Positions 15,586 through 24,883 of a DNA stretch of 27,550 bases are shown one piece after another; positions within the stretch are counted from its first letter, which is position 1; the number at the start of each line of letters is the position of its first letter. The notes beneath the pieces were generated by a model, which was given only the letters and a program-made list of their open reading frames with translations, did no database searches and was not told where the DNA came from. This stretch comes from Bacteroidales bacterium (lineage in GTDB: Bacteria > Bacteroidota > Bacteroidia > Bacteroidales > Muribaculaceae): NCBI GenBank assembly GCA_900770215.1, contig CAAGJW010000100.1:1-27550 (forward strand), in the 5' to 3' direction. The translations under genes were made by a program, and so were the position numbers.

Positions 15586-18500
15586 ATGCGAAAATTTACT
15601 CTATTGATGATGCTGGTGCTCACTTGTGTGGGAGCACTGGCCGCCGACGTCGTGGAGCACAGTCGCCAAGTCGCCGTATACGACGCGGTGAAGGCGCCCC
15701 CGGCAGTCAAAGATGAGAGCGCAACGAGCATCGCGCAGGCTACAGTGAGCCGCGACGAGGGCAAGACCTATGTTGCGGGGCAACTCAGCGCCAAGGCTCG
15801 CTCCACCTTCTCCAAACGAGTGAAAACGACAGCAGCTGTGGGCTCGATCGACGACTACGTGGGCAAGCGGTACTTGATATCGCATCCCAGCGGCAACGTC
15901 CTGCGCGTCAACACCGCTGCCACAGTCACCAAGGTGAGCAACGACAGCGTCACCATCGCTGGCCTCGTCTACACCGACGTGAGCGTGGGTGCCCACATCG
16001 ATGTGGCGACGGGCACGGTCACCATCTATCCACAACACGTCACCGACGTCACGCAGGGCCCAGTGTGGCTCTACAGTGTCGACACCGACAATGGCGTGTA
16101 CAGCACCACCGAGCCTGTGAAGGGCGTGATCGAGGGCGGCAATATCCACCTGGAGACGGCCTATGGCTTCTTTATCGCCTCGGGCGCCTATGAGGGCTAC
16201 TATCTCACGGCAGGCGTGCAGACCTACACCGACATTGTGACCCCCAACGGCACTGCTACTCACAAGGTAGTGAGCTACGACCGCTATTTCTCTACCAAGC
16301 GCCGCAGCGTGACCAATGTCGACGACTGGATCTATGTGCGACAGACGGGCAACGACAAGGCCCGCGTGGAGCACGTGTTCACCAACTCGGGCTATGTGTC
16401 GCTCGACCTGAACCTCAACTACGACAAGACGATCACCATCGACCCCCAGTCGCTGTTCACCCTGTCGTTTTTCGGCACATTCAGCAACTACTCCATGACC
16501 GAGACAGTGACAGGCGACACCACCGTCAAGATTTCGGCTATGCTGCTCGACCCCATCACCACCACCTACACGGCCGGCGACTCATCGCGTGTGGTGCTCG
16601 GCAAGTGGATGGTAAGTTCTACTGCAGGCTCAATCTCAACCATGTATGAGGGCAGCAGCTTTGCTACGGCAGCAGCGTTCACCTTCCCGTCGAAGCCCGC
16701 ATTGAACCTCTCGGGAAGCGGCACCCAAGCCGACCCCTACTTGATCAAGACCCCCGACGACCTGCTGGCGCTGGCCGTGTCGACCAAGACCGATGCCACC
16801 AAGCGTGGCACGCAGGCCACCGACTTGCAGAGCAACAGCTACTATCCAGTTTACAAGGGAGTGTACTTTGCACTGGCTGCCGACATCGACTTCACAGGCT
16901 GGAAGTCGACCTATGTGCCCATTGGCACCAGCGACTACCGCTTCGACGGTGTCTTCGACGGCCAGGGGCACACCATCAAGAATTTCAAGCTCCTCGACTA
17001 TGCCTATGACTATGTGGGCATCTTCGGCGTCACCGGCCCCGATGCCGTGCTCAAGAATGTGAAATTTGACCATGCCCGCGTCACCACGCCTGGCTACAAT
17101 GCCGGTGTGCTTGTGGGACGCAACTGGGGCACAATCGACAATATCGAGATGGCCAGTGTGACCCTCTCGTCGACAGGCTTCAATGTGGGCCCGGTGGCTG
17201 GCCGCAGCATGGGCCCGGTGAGCAACGTCAAGGTTGAGGGTGCCAGCGTGCAGGCCTATGGCTATGTGGGCGGTGCCGTGGGCTTTGCCTACAACGACCT
17301 GTCCAACGTGAGCGTGGCGGGCGGCACAGTGCTGCTGCTCTCCACCCAGGAGTTTGCCGGCGGTGTGGCTGGCTTCATCACACGCCCGCTCACGACCTCG
17401 CCGCTCATCAAGGTGAGCGACTGCTCGTTTAGCGGCACAGTCTACACCAACCAGAGCAAGCAGGTGCTGCTGGGCGGTATCGCCGGCGAGGCCGGCCACG
17501 CAGTGGTCGACCGTTGCTACACGGCTGCACGCTTGCTGGCTGCTGGCACCAACCAGGTGTATCTAGGCGGCCTCATCGGCGCTGTCTACAACGTCACGGC
17601 AAGCAACTGCTACACCTCGGGCCAGGTGGTGAACAGCTATGGCACCGATGTGGGCGGCCTAGTGGGCGAGACACCCAAAATTGCAGGCGAAACCTCGGGG
17701 TCCTATCTCACATCGACGTTCAACAACTGCTACTCGAGCGTGATTGTGCGCACGGCCTCGACCGACTCGGTTGCCGCCCTCACAGGCGACAAGCACGACT
17801 ATGTGACATTCAACAACTGCTACTTCGACCAGCAGATGGCCGACATGACCAATGCCACCTATGGCAAGAACACTGCCGAGATGACCAGCGCCGCCGGCCT
17901 GCCCGGCTTCGACAGCAACGTGTGGACCTTTGCCCAGGGCATGTATCCACGCATCAAGAAGGCCGACACCACCGACATTGCCGTGGTGGCTTCGGCACCC
18001 ATCATTCTTGCCCAGGGCGACAATGTAGACCTGGTGCGCAACGACTTCACCTATCCTGTAGCCAGCAATCTCGTGTGGCGTGCAGTGGTCGACGGCCGTT
18101 ACAGCACCGAGGGCGGCTATGCCTTCACCTTCGACAACGGCACGGGCAAGCTCAACTACAACCAGTATACCGACACTATCGAGGTGCGCCGCAACAATGC
18201 AGCCAAGCTGCTCTTTGTCAACATCGCGCCCATGCCCTTCAAGGGCGACGGCAGCGCGGCAGCGCCTTGGGAGATTGGCACCCGCGAGGAGCTTGAGCAA
18301 CTCAGCACCATCAGCAACAATGCCTCGCTCACCTTCGAGGGCAAATACATCAAGGTGATTGCCGACATCGATTGCCAGGGCGACACAATCAATCCCATCG
18401 ACTATGCCGACAACGGCAAGCTGCGTTTCCAGGGCAACTTCAACGGCCAGGGCCACACCATCGACAACTTTGTGGTCAACAAGGTGGGCTACTATGCCGA

Positions 18501-21500
18501 GGGCAACACGGCCGGCAAGACTCCTGGCGAGGTGAACCCCCGCGACCCCAACAGCACCTACTATGGAGGTCTCTTTGGCAACGTGGGTGCCAACGGCGTC
18601 GTGCGCAACGTCGTGATTGGCAAGAACGCCCAGTTCAAGATCTTCTCCTACGGCGGTGCCATTGCCGGCCAAAGCTACGGCTTGATCGACAGCTGTGCCA
18701 ACTATGCCACGGTCGAGGTGTTCTTTGCCCGTGGCGGCGGCATCGTGGGCGTACTCAACAAGGATGCCACGGTGAGCAATTGCTACAACGCCGGCACTGT
18801 GCTCGTGGGCAACAACTCGGCTGGCGGCATCGTGGGCTATGGTGCCAGTGCCCATGTCACCGGCTGCGAGAATGTGGGCCAGGTGGGCGCTGTCTACATC
18901 AACAGCTACCAGGCTGCCGGCAGGCAATATGCAGCGGGCGGCATCATAGGCTACAACAGCAAGACCGAGCTCACGAGCGTGGTCAACACGGGCACGGTCA
19001 CCTCGTGCAAGCAAGTGGGCGGCATCGCCGGCTACGAGAGCGGTGCCAAGACGGTGGCTGCCGTCAACTACGGCATTGTCAACTCTACTGCCGACATCAC
19101 CGCAGCCGGCCAAATGGCGGGTGCTTCCACCACGTCGACCTACTCGGCCTGCTACTACGACAACCAGTTGTCGAAGACCCGTGCCGTGGCCAATGCCGAT
19201 GCCGACGGTGTGACTGGCCTAAAGGCCTCGCAACTGGCTGGCGGCAAGCTCGACGGCCTGGGCGACAACTATGTGCAGGCAGCCAATGCCTATCCCGTGC
19301 TCAAGGCGGCCAGCGCCATCGAGGGGGCCAGGCTTGCCTCGCTCTCGCCAGTGTATTTTGCCGACGGCGAGTATGCCTCGAGCATGACCACCAAGGCCAC
19401 GCTCAACAACACGGGCACCGTGTCCTATGCCCTGCTCAAGGGCAAGGCCTTCGGTCTCGCTGGTACCACGCTCAGTGCACAGGTGCCGCAGAGCGGAGCT
19501 GCCTTCGACACGCTCGTCGTGAGCCTGGGCCAGAGCAAACGGCTCATCCCGCTGTGCACGCTCAACGGCGACATCTTCGACGGCGACGGCACAGCAGCTG
19601 TGCCCTACCTCATCAAGACGCCTGCCGACATGCAGAGCCTGGCCGACTTTGTGGCTACCACAGGCTACGACTATGCTGGCAGCTACTTCAAGGTGAACAA
19701 CGATATCGACTTCACGGGCTGCACCTTCACTCCTGTGGCCATGAGCAATATCTTTGCTGCCGACTTCGATGGCAATGGCAAGACATTTAAGCACATCGAC
19801 CTCGACAACAGCGGCAGCTACACCTCTACCACCACAGCCATCTTTGGCACGGTGGGCACTGCCGGCACGATCCACGACCTCACAGTCGACTCGTGCAGCT
19901 TCAAGGGCTACAACTACAGTGCGGCCTTTGTGGCTCGCCTCTACGGCAAGGCCCGCAACCTCACCAACCGCAGCGCTGTGAGTGCAGCCTCCAACTGTGC
20001 CGCCGGCATCGTGGCACAGGCCTATAGCGGCAGCGCGATAAGCAATTGCCACAACTCGGGCGACATCTCGTCGAAGACGATGTACAGCGGCGGCATCCTG
20101 GCCTTGAGCGACGCTGGCTCGGCAGTGCGCATCGACAGTTGCACCAACGTGGGTCTCATCGAGGGCGCCAAGGATCTGGGCGGCATCGCCGGCTCGGCCT
20201 CGGCCACCTTCTATCGCTGCAGCAACACAGGTGCCCTCATCGCCACTGGCAACGAGGTGGGCGGCATCGTGGGCAGCGCCCTCACGCCTTCGGCAGTGAG
20301 CTATTGCAGCAACACGGGCTCGATGATGGTTGTGCAGTTTGGCGGCGGCATCGCCGGCCGTGCTGCAGCCCACACCCAGGCCCAGCGCCTGGTCATCGAC
20401 AGTTGCTACAACACGGGCGACCTTGCGACAGCACAGAATAGCAAGATGAAGTCGTTCTACCTGGGCGGCATCATTGGCGACATGCGTGGCGGCACCACGC
20501 TGAGCCGATGCACCAACACGGGCAACATCGTCACCGACGAGGGCTACAAGACCTACTACTCGGGCGGTATAGGCGGCGACCTCATGGCTTCGTCGTCGGC
20601 CCCCGACACCATCGTCGACTGCCACAACACCGGCAACGTGAACGGCTACAACAGTCTGGGCGGCATCGCCGGCAGCTTCACGGGCGACACCGTGGCCGTG
20701 ATTATCGCCTGCTCCAACACGGGTAACATCACCGGCACCAATCCGTCGACTGGCAACATTGGCGGCCTGGTGGGCATGGGCGGCTGCAGCATCTACGACA
20801 GCTGGAATGCCGGCAACGTCACAGCCTCGGGCTACCAAGTGGGCGGCCTGGCTGGCTACTTCTCGAGCAAGAAGGACATCTTCAAGGGCAATGCCAACTT
20901 TGGCAATGTCGTGGCCACGTCAGACGAGGGCACTCGCTATGGCGGCCTCATAGGCATGGGTCGCCCCTGGATGACCGACTGCTACAACTTCGGCGAGGTC
21001 TCGGGCTACGGCAACGTGGCCGGCCTGATTGGCAGTCCTGGCAATGCCATGTCGAGTAGCTATGTCACCAAGGTGAGCAACAGCTACAATGCCGGCAAGT
21101 GGAACGTGAACGGCGGCGAGAATCCTGGCAACGTGCTGGGCTACAACGATGCCTGCAACTACCTGGAGGTGGGCACCAACTGGTACGACAAGCAGGTGAA
21201 TGCCACCGTGGCCTACGACGACACCATAGGCGCCGTTGGCCTCACAAAGCGCGCATTCACCCAGCTCACCATCGACGACGCCTTTGAGTACCAAACGGCT
21301 TGTTACCCCTCGCTCAAGGCACTGCACGACTGCGACTACAACAGCTTTGCCGTGGCCATGCTGCTGCTCGCCGACGGCGAGACGCCCGACAGCGTGTATA
21401 GCGACTTCCTCGTGGGCACGCCTCACAATGCCGTGTGGACTTGCAGCGACAACCTCTCGATCGACGGCAACACCGTCACATTGCACAACGCTACTGTGGG

Positions 21501-21747
21501 CGAGCAGGCCTGGGTCACCCTCACTGTGGGCAAGCTCTCGCGCACCTATAATCTTGTACTCCGCGCCAAGAATACCAGCGTCTCCACCACTCAGGTGGCC
21601 GGCAAGACCGTGGTGGCACGCAGCTACTACGACCTGCAAGGCCGCGAGCTCAAGGTGCTGCCCGAGGGCGGCGGCCAGGTTGTGATCGAGCGTCTCACCT
21701 ACAGCGACGGCTCTACCGCAGCCCGCAAGCGCGTCATTACCAAGTGA
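15586..21747 (+). CDS. Giant secreted beta-solenoid protein with GLUG-type repeats, probable surface adhesin
   Basis: This 2053-residue protein has a signal peptide (about 1-20) and a unique N-terminal region (to about 370). Three large modules follow, starting near residues 375, 885 and 1330. Each opens with the same signature: a G-x-G-T/S box, PYLIKT or PWEIGT, a DID(F/C) strand, then FDGQGHTI or a close variant. Each then continues as 20-30 residue repeats of the form C-x-N-T-G ... GGIAG (GLUG-like), which should stack into a right-handed beta-helix. Each module is followed by an 80-90 residue Ig-like spacer. The third module has about 12 such repeats, nine with Cys at the same position. 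The C-terminus (YYDLQGREL, then a short beta strand pair ending in VITK) resembles tails found on secreted Bacteroidales proteins, possibly a sorting signal. The likely role is surface adhesion or glycan binding; this is inference. Confidence 0.85.
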   Translation: MRKFTLLMMLVLTCVGALAADVVEHSRQVAVYDAVKAPPAVKDESATSIAQATVSRDEGKTYVAGQLSAKARSTFSKRVKTTAAVGSIDDYVGKRYLISHPSGNVLRVNTAATVTKVSNDSVTIAGLVYTDVSVGAHIDVATGTVTIYPQHVTDVTQGPVWLYSVDTDNGVYSTTEPVKGVIEGGNIHLETAYGFFIASGAYEGYYLTAGVQTYTDIVTPNGTATHKVVSYDRYFSTKRRSVTNVDDWIYVRQTGNDKARVEHVFTNSGYVSLDLNLNYDKTITIDPQSLFTLSFFGTFSNYSMTETVTGDTTVKISAMLLDPITTTYTAGDSSRVVLGKWMVSSTAGSISTMYEGSSFATAAAFTFPSKPALNLSGSGTQADPYLIKTPDDLLALAVSTKTDATKRGTQATDLQSNSYYPVYKGVYFALAADIDFTGWKSTYVPIGTSDYRFDGVFDGQGHTIKNFKLLDYAYDYVGIFGVTGPDAVLKNVKFDHARVTTPGYNAGVLVGRNWGTIDNIEMASVTLSSTGFNVGPVAGRSMGPVSNVKVEGASVQAYGYVGGAVGFAYNDLSNVSVAGGTVLLLSTQEFAGGVAGFITRPLTTSPLIKVSDCSFSGTVYTNQSKQVLLGGIAGEAGHAVVDRCYTAARLLAAGTNQVYLGGLIGAVYNVTASNCYTSGQVVNSYGTDVGGLVGETPKIAGETSGSYLTSTFNNCYSSVIVRTASTDSVAALTGDKHDYVTFNNCYFDQQMADMTNATYGKNTAEMTSAAGLPGFDSNVWTFAQGMYPRIKKADTTDIAVVASAPIILAQGDNVDLVRNDFTYPVASNLVWRAVVDGRYSTEGGYAFTFDNGTGKLNYNQYTDTIEVRRNNAAKLLFVNIAPMPFKGDGSAAAPWEIGTREELEQLSTISNNASLTFEGKYIKVIADIDCQGDTINPIDYADNGKLRFQGNFNGQGHTIDNFVVNKVGYYAEGNTAGKTPGEVNPRDPNSTYYGGLFGNVGANGVVRNVVIGKNAQFKIFSYGGAIAGQSYGLIDSCANYATVEVFFARGGGIVGVLNKDATVSNCYNAGTVLVGNNSAGGIVGYGASAHVTGCENVGQVGAVYINSYQAAGRQYAAGGIIGYNSKTELTSVVNTGTVTSCKQVGGIAGYESGAKTVAAVNYGIVNSTADITAAGQMAGASTTSTYSACYYDNQLSKTRAVANADADGVTGLKASQLAGGKLDGLGDNYVQAANAYPVLKAASAIEGARLASLSPVYFADGEYASSMTTKATLNNTGTVSYALLKGKAFGLAGTTLSAQVPQSGAAFDTLVVSLGQSKRLIPLCTLNGDIFDGDGTAAVPYLIKTPADMQSLADFVATTGYDYAGSYFKVNNDIDFTGCTFTPVAMSNIFAADFDGNGKTFKHIDLDNSGSYTSTTTAIFGTVGTAGTIHDLTVDSCSFKGYNYSAAFVARLYGKARNLTNRSAVSAASNCAAGIVAQAYSGSAISNCHNSGDISSKTMYSGGILALSDAGSAVRIDSCTNVGLIEGAKDLGGIAGSASATFYRCSNTGALIATGNEVGGIVGSALTPSAVSYCSNTGSMMVVQFGGGIAGRAAAHTQAQRLVIDSCYNTGDLATAQNSKMKSFYLGGIIGDMRGGTTLSRCTNTGNIVTDEGYKTYYSGGIGGDLMASSSAPDTIVDCHNTGNVNGYNSLGGIAGSFTGDTVAVIIACSNTGNITGTNPSTGNIGGLVGMGGCSIYDSWNAGNVTASGYQVGGLAGYFSSKKDIFKGNANFGNVVATSDEGTRYGGLIGMGRPWMTDCYNFGEVSGYGNVAGLIGSPGNAMSSSYVTKVSNSYNAGKWNVNGGENPGNVLGYNDACNYLEVGTNWYDKQVNATVAYDDTIGAVGLTKRAFTQLTIDDAFEYQTACYPSLKALHDCDYNSFAVAMLLLADGETPDSVYSDFLVGTPHNAVWTCSDNLSIDGNTVTLHNATVGEQAWVTLTVGKLSRTYNLVLRAKNTSVSTTQVAGKTVVARSYYDLQGRELKVLPEGGGQVVIERLTYSDGSTAARKRVITK

Positions 21748-21765
21748 CGCCCGTGCACCATCGAC

Positions 21766-21786
21766 GGCGCGGCCCGCCGCCGCGCC
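21766..21786 (+). repeat. GC-rich hairpin just before the terminator
   Basis: GGCGCGG (21766-21772) pairs perfectly with CCGCGCC (21780-21786) across a 7-base loop. It lies between the stop codon of the giant gene and the terminator hairpin and may protect the 3' end of the mRNA. Confidence 0.45.
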
Positions 21787-21802
21787 TGAGCAACAAACAC
21801 AT

Positions 21803-21844
21803 TAGGAGGCTCCTCCCCGCCGAGGAGTCTCCTATTTTGTTTTT
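21803..21844 (+). terminator. Strong intrinsic terminator after the GLUG-repeat gene
   Basis: A 13-bp stem (21803-21815 with 21822-21834, one G-U pair) closes a 6-base loop and is followed by TTTTGTTTTT. This is the strongest terminator in the window. Confidence 0.9.
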
Positions 21845-21877
21845 GCAGCCCGGTGGCTGGCGAAGATGGCACTTGCA

Positions 21878-21909
21878 CTTGCAATAATGCCACCAGATTG
21901 CTATTTTTG
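21878..21909 (+). promoter_or_regulatory. Promoter of the 184-residue secreted protein gene
   Basis: TATTTTTG at 21902-21909 matches TAnnTTTG. CTTG at 21878-21881 lies 20 bp upstream as a near -33 match. The start codon is 33 bp downstream. The gene is therefore probably transcribed independently of the giant gene. Confidence 0.65.
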
Positions 21910-21942
21910 CAATAAATATAAATGTAAACTGTAATTCAAGAC

Positions 21943-22497
21943 ATGATGAAACGTATCGTCACACTACTGTTTTTATTGCTATCAATCGGCTATTACACTA
22001 TGGCACAGTCAAGTGCCGACTCTGCAACAACTGCCGGCACCGGCAATGTGCTCAACGTTGCAATTCCTCAATCGCTCAATATCAAAGACAATATTTTCCT
22101 GGTCAACAAGTCGCCCTACTTGATTCTCCAGGCCATGGTGGCGCTGCCGCAGCCCGATGGCAACTTTGAGCCGTTGGGCACCACAACCCTCCTTGCCGCC
22201 GACGAGAGGGCACAGATTGCCTCCTTCGCCAACAACAGCCTCAAGCGCCTGCGCGGAAAGACGATTGCCGTGAAGGTGAAGGGCGCCAAGGTCATTGCCG
22301 GCCAGAAGCGCTCGGGCGTCGTGACCCCGATGGGCGATGTGGGTGCTGCAACTACCGAGATAAGTTCCGACTTGGTCAACAACATCGACCCCAAGGATAT
22401 CACCTACGACTTCGACGTGAGGATCTACGAGGCTCATCACGACTTGTATATCGAGGTCTACTACAAGAGCAAAGGCGGCAACGTGATGGATTTCTGA
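21943..22497 (+). CDS. Secreted protein of unknown function
   Basis: This 184-residue protein has a clear signal peptide (hydrophobic to YYTMAQ, cleavage near residue 22) and a soluble mature part. The mature sequence alternates strands (VLNVAIPQSL, NIFLVNKSPY, QAMVALPQ) with a short helical stretch (DERAQIASF, then NNSLKRLRGK). It ends in an acidic-aromatic region (YDFDVRIYEAHHDLYIEVYYK). I believe similar uncharacterised proteins exist in other Bacteroidales, but I know no function. A segment around residues 118-150 that breaks the strand pattern looks variable. It has its own promoter and sits between the giant surface protein gene and a two-component system. No lipobox, metal-binding cluster or catalytic motif is evident. 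Confidence 0.8.
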   Translation: MMKRIVTLLFLLLSIGYYTMAQSSADSATTAGTGNVLNVAIPQSLNIKDNIFLVNKSPYLILQAMVALPQPDGNFEPLGTTTLLAADERAQIASFANNSLKRLRGKTIAVKVKGAKVIAGQKRSGVVTPMGDVGAATTEISSDLVNNIDPKDITYDFDVRIYEAHHDLYIEVYYKSKGGNVMDF

Positions 22498-22610
22498 CCC
22501 TTGTGCTTGGCAGCCCCAGGTCGCGTCGCGGCAGCTGCAAGCACCGCCCTCACCGCCGCGGGCGAGGCTAATTGTTACACGATTGTTATTTTTCTGCGGG
22601 GATTTTGTTA

Positions 22611-22618
22611 TATTTTTG
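22611..22618 (+). promoter_or_regulatory. Probable -7 element for the two-component operon
   Basis: TATTTTTG matches the Bacteroidota -7 consensus, with a predicted transcription start near 22625. This decides the translation start of the response regulator: an in-frame ATG at 22572 lies upstream of the promoter and cannot be used from it, while the ATG at 22662 can. No clear -33 element is visible. Confidence 0.55.
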
Positions 22619-22661
22619 TGGTGTAGATAAAAGTAACCACATTATTACACTGCACTTGACT

Positions 22662-23348
22662 ATGATTAAATCTCCAAGAATTCTGGTAGTCGACGATGAG
22701 GAGTCGATATGCTACGTGCTCAAGGTCAACCTCGAGCTGGCAGGATTTATGGTCGACACGGCGCTCAGCGCCGAGGAGGCCCTCAGACTCAAGCTCGAGC
22801 AATACGACTTGTTCCTGTTTGATGTGATGATGGAGCACATGAGCGGTTTTGAGCTGGCCCAGGCGGTGAGGCGCCGCGACGAGCTCAAGAGCGTGCCCAT
22901 CATTTTCTGCACGGCCAAGGACTCAGAAGAAGACCTGCTCAAGGGCTTTGCCACAGGGGCCGACGACTACATCAAGAAGCCCTTCTCGATGCGCGAGCTG
23001 GTGGCCCGAGTGCGCAGCGTGCTGCACCGCAGCGGCCGCTTCACGGCCGACCGCGTGGTGTACTACGAGGGGCTGGTGGTCGACACGGTGGAGCGCACCT
23101 GCACCGTCGACGACGAGCCGGTGCAATTGACTGGCAAGGAAATGGACCTGCTGGTGTTTTTCCTCGACAACCGCGACAAGATATTCTCGCGTGCCGAGAT
23201 ACTGAACCGCGTGTGGGAGACGGGCGTGTATGTCGTCGACCGCACGATCGACGTGAATGTGGGCCGTCTGCGCAAGAAGCTGGGCCGCTATGGGAACAAT
23301 ATTGTGACTAAACAAGGACAAGGCTATGGATTCAAGACGACTCATTAA
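22662..23348 (+). CDS. OmpR/PhoB-family response regulator
   Basis: This 228-residue cytoplasmic DNA-binding regulator has a receiver domain with the acidic pair D11-D12, phospho-acceptor Asp54 (LFDVMM), Thr84 and Lys106 (KKPFS). A winged-helix DNA-binding domain follows from about residue 130, including the stretch LTGKEMDLLVFF and a DNA-recognition helix near VYVVDRTIDVNVGRLRKKLG. The reading frame extends upstream to 22572, but the promoter at 22611-22618 and the usual family N-terminus (RILVVDDE close to the start) support 22662. Its last 23 bases overlap the histidine kinase start, so the two are translationally coupled. The target genes are unknown. The phosphate transporter downstream is a candidate. 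Confidence 0.93.
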   Translation: MIKSPRILVVDDEESICYVLKVNLELAGFMVDTALSAEEALRLKLEQYDLFLFDVMMEHMSGFELAQAVRRRDELKSVPIIFCTAKDSEEDLLKGFATGADDYIKKPFSMRELVARVRSVLHRSGRFTADRVVYYEGLVVDTVERTCTVDDEPVQLTGKEMDLLVFFLDNRDKIFSRAEILNRVWETGVYVVDRTIDVNVGRLRKKLGRYGNNIVTKQGQGYGFKTTH

Positions 23349-24762
23349 CGTGCAGACGAGGCTTTTCCTGCTGATTGTATTTTTCACCTGGACCCTCACT
23401 GCTATTTTCTTTGCCCTGCAATACAACCGCGAGCGCGACTACAAGATTGCCTCGCTCGACAGCCACTTGCAGATGCAGAACGCCAAGATACTAGAATGCA
23501 TAGAAAACGGCAAGCGCATCACGCCCCGCCTGGTGGCCGCCATCGACCCGGGCGACTCGCTGCGCGTGACCGTGATCGACCTCAAGGGCAACGTGCTCTA
23601 CGACTCCAACGGCGAGGTGAAGGCCAACCATGCCGGCCGCCAGGAAGTGAAAGAGGCCATTGCCACGGGCCACGGCTTCACCAAGCGCCGCCTCTCGTCG
23701 ACCAACAATCGCGAGTATTTCTACTCGGCCACCCGCGGCCACGGCATCGTCGTGCGCACGGCCCTGCCCTACAATCACTCGCTTGCCGAGATGCTGCGTG
23801 CCGACTCGGTCAACAGCTATCTCATTGTGGCCATCGCCATCATCATGTCGATCATCGCCTGGTTTGCCGCCCACAGCATCAGCCGCAGTGTGAAAAACCT
23901 GCGCAACTTTGCCAACGCGGCCGAGTTTGGCGACTTGAGCAAGTATGACTCCCGGAGCTTCCCCGACGATGAGCTGGGCGACATATCGAGCCACATCGTC
24001 AACCTCTACAAGCTGCAGCAGGCCACGGCCGAGGAACGCGACCGCAACTTGCGCCAGGCCATCTACGAGCAGAAAGAGAAAAACCGCATCAAGCATCAGC
24101 TCACCAACAATATCAACCACGAGATCAAGACACCCGTGCACGTGATACAGGCCTGCCTGGAAACAATCGAGAACAGCGGCGACCAGCTCGACGAGACGAT
24201 GAAGAAGGAGCTCATCGACAAGGCCTATGCCAACTCCAACCGGCTGTGCTCGCTCATCTCCGACCTCTCGGTGATCACGCGCATAAGCGACGCCCCCGAT
24301 CAGATACAAAGTGCTCCGGTCGACGTGGCAAGCATCGTGCGCCAGGTGGCCGACGACATGCGGGTGTACCCGCCCGAGCAGCAGATGCGCATCCACATCG
24401 AAGTGCCCGACGGCGTGATCGTCAACGGCAACCACGGACTCATCGAGTCGATATTCCGCAATCTCATGGTCAATGCCTTCAACTACAGCGCCGGACGCGA
24501 CGTGACCGTGAAGCTGGTGGAGGAGACGAGCGACTACTACCGCTTTATCTTCAACGACAATGGCGTGGGCGTCGACCCCGAGCACCTGCCTCACCTCTTT
24601 GAGCGCTTCTACCGTGTCGACAAGGGCCGGTCGCGCTCGATGGGCGGCACCGGGCTGGGACTGTCGATTGTGAAAAACGCGGTGCTCTTCCACCATGGCC
24701 ACATCGAGGTGCGCAACCGCAAGCTGGGCGGCCTGGAGTTTGAGTTCACGCTCCACAAGTGA
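23326..24762 (+). CDS. Membrane sensor histidine kinase
   Basis: This 478-residue inner-membrane sensor has TM1 at about 12-31 and a periplasmic sensing domain at about 32-165. TM2 is at about 166-184, followed by a linker and coiled-coil, then the HisKA domain with phospho-acceptor His265 (NHEIKTP). The ATPase domain shows N-box N383, G1 box DNGVG (411-415), F box LFERFYR and G2 box GGTGLGL (440 onward). It would autophosphorylate on His265 and pass the phosphate to Asp54 of the overlapping response regulator. The periplasmic region does not show a motif I recognise, so the signal is unknown. All catalytic boxes are intact. Confidence 0.94.
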   Translation: MDSRRLINVQTRLFLLIVFFTWTLTAIFFALQYNRERDYKIASLDSHLQMQNAKILECIENGKRITPRLVAAIDPGDSLRVTVIDLKGNVLYDSNGEVKANHAGRQEVKEAIATGHGFTKRRLSSTNNREYFYSATRGHGIVVRTALPYNHSLAEMLRADSVNSYLIVAIAIIMSIIAWFAAHSISRSVKNLRNFANAAEFGDLSKYDSRSFPDDELGDISSHIVNLYKLQQATAEERDRNLRQAIYEQKEKNRIKHQLTNNINHEIKTPVHVIQACLETIENSGDQLDETMKKELIDKAYANSNRLCSLISDLSVITRISDAPDQIQSAPVDVASIVRQVADDMRVYPPEQQMRIHIEVPDGVIVNGNHGLIESIFRNLMVNAFNYSAGRDVTVKLVEETSDYYRFIFNDNGVGVDPEHLPHLFERFYRVDKGRSRSMGGTGLGLSIVKNAVLFHHGHIEVRNRKLGGLEFEFTLHK

Positions 24763-24883
24763 GCCCGCAGCAAGATAAAAAAACATTTTTATAAACAACA
24801 TTTCATTTTCATTTCCTATCGCTGATGCACTCAGCAGTGTGGTTTCTTTTCACTTGCAGGGGTTGCACCACGGTTGGTAATGA

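Noticed and set aside
17659..20838. Long minus-strand open frames (484 and 539 codons) inside the giant gene
   Set aside because: They are by-products of repeated Gly/Asn/Thr codons in the GLUG repeats. There is no start context, signal or domain.
18730..21020. Recurring GC-rich DNA words (GGCGGCATCGCCGGC and variants) as a possible CRISPR or tandem array
   Set aside because: They are spaced irregularly, in frame, and encode the GGIAG turns of the protein repeats. The repetition is protein-level.
22504..22543. Stem after the 184-residue protein gene (TGCTTG...CAAGCA with a bulge) as a terminator
   Set aside because: The pairing is good, but no T tract follows; the downstream sequence is C-rich. 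It is left as an unassigned hairpin.
22572..22661. 30-codon N-terminal extension of the response regulator
   Set aside because: The upstream ATG lies before the predicted promoter at 22611-22618, and receiver domains normally begin within a few residues of the start. 22662 fits both.
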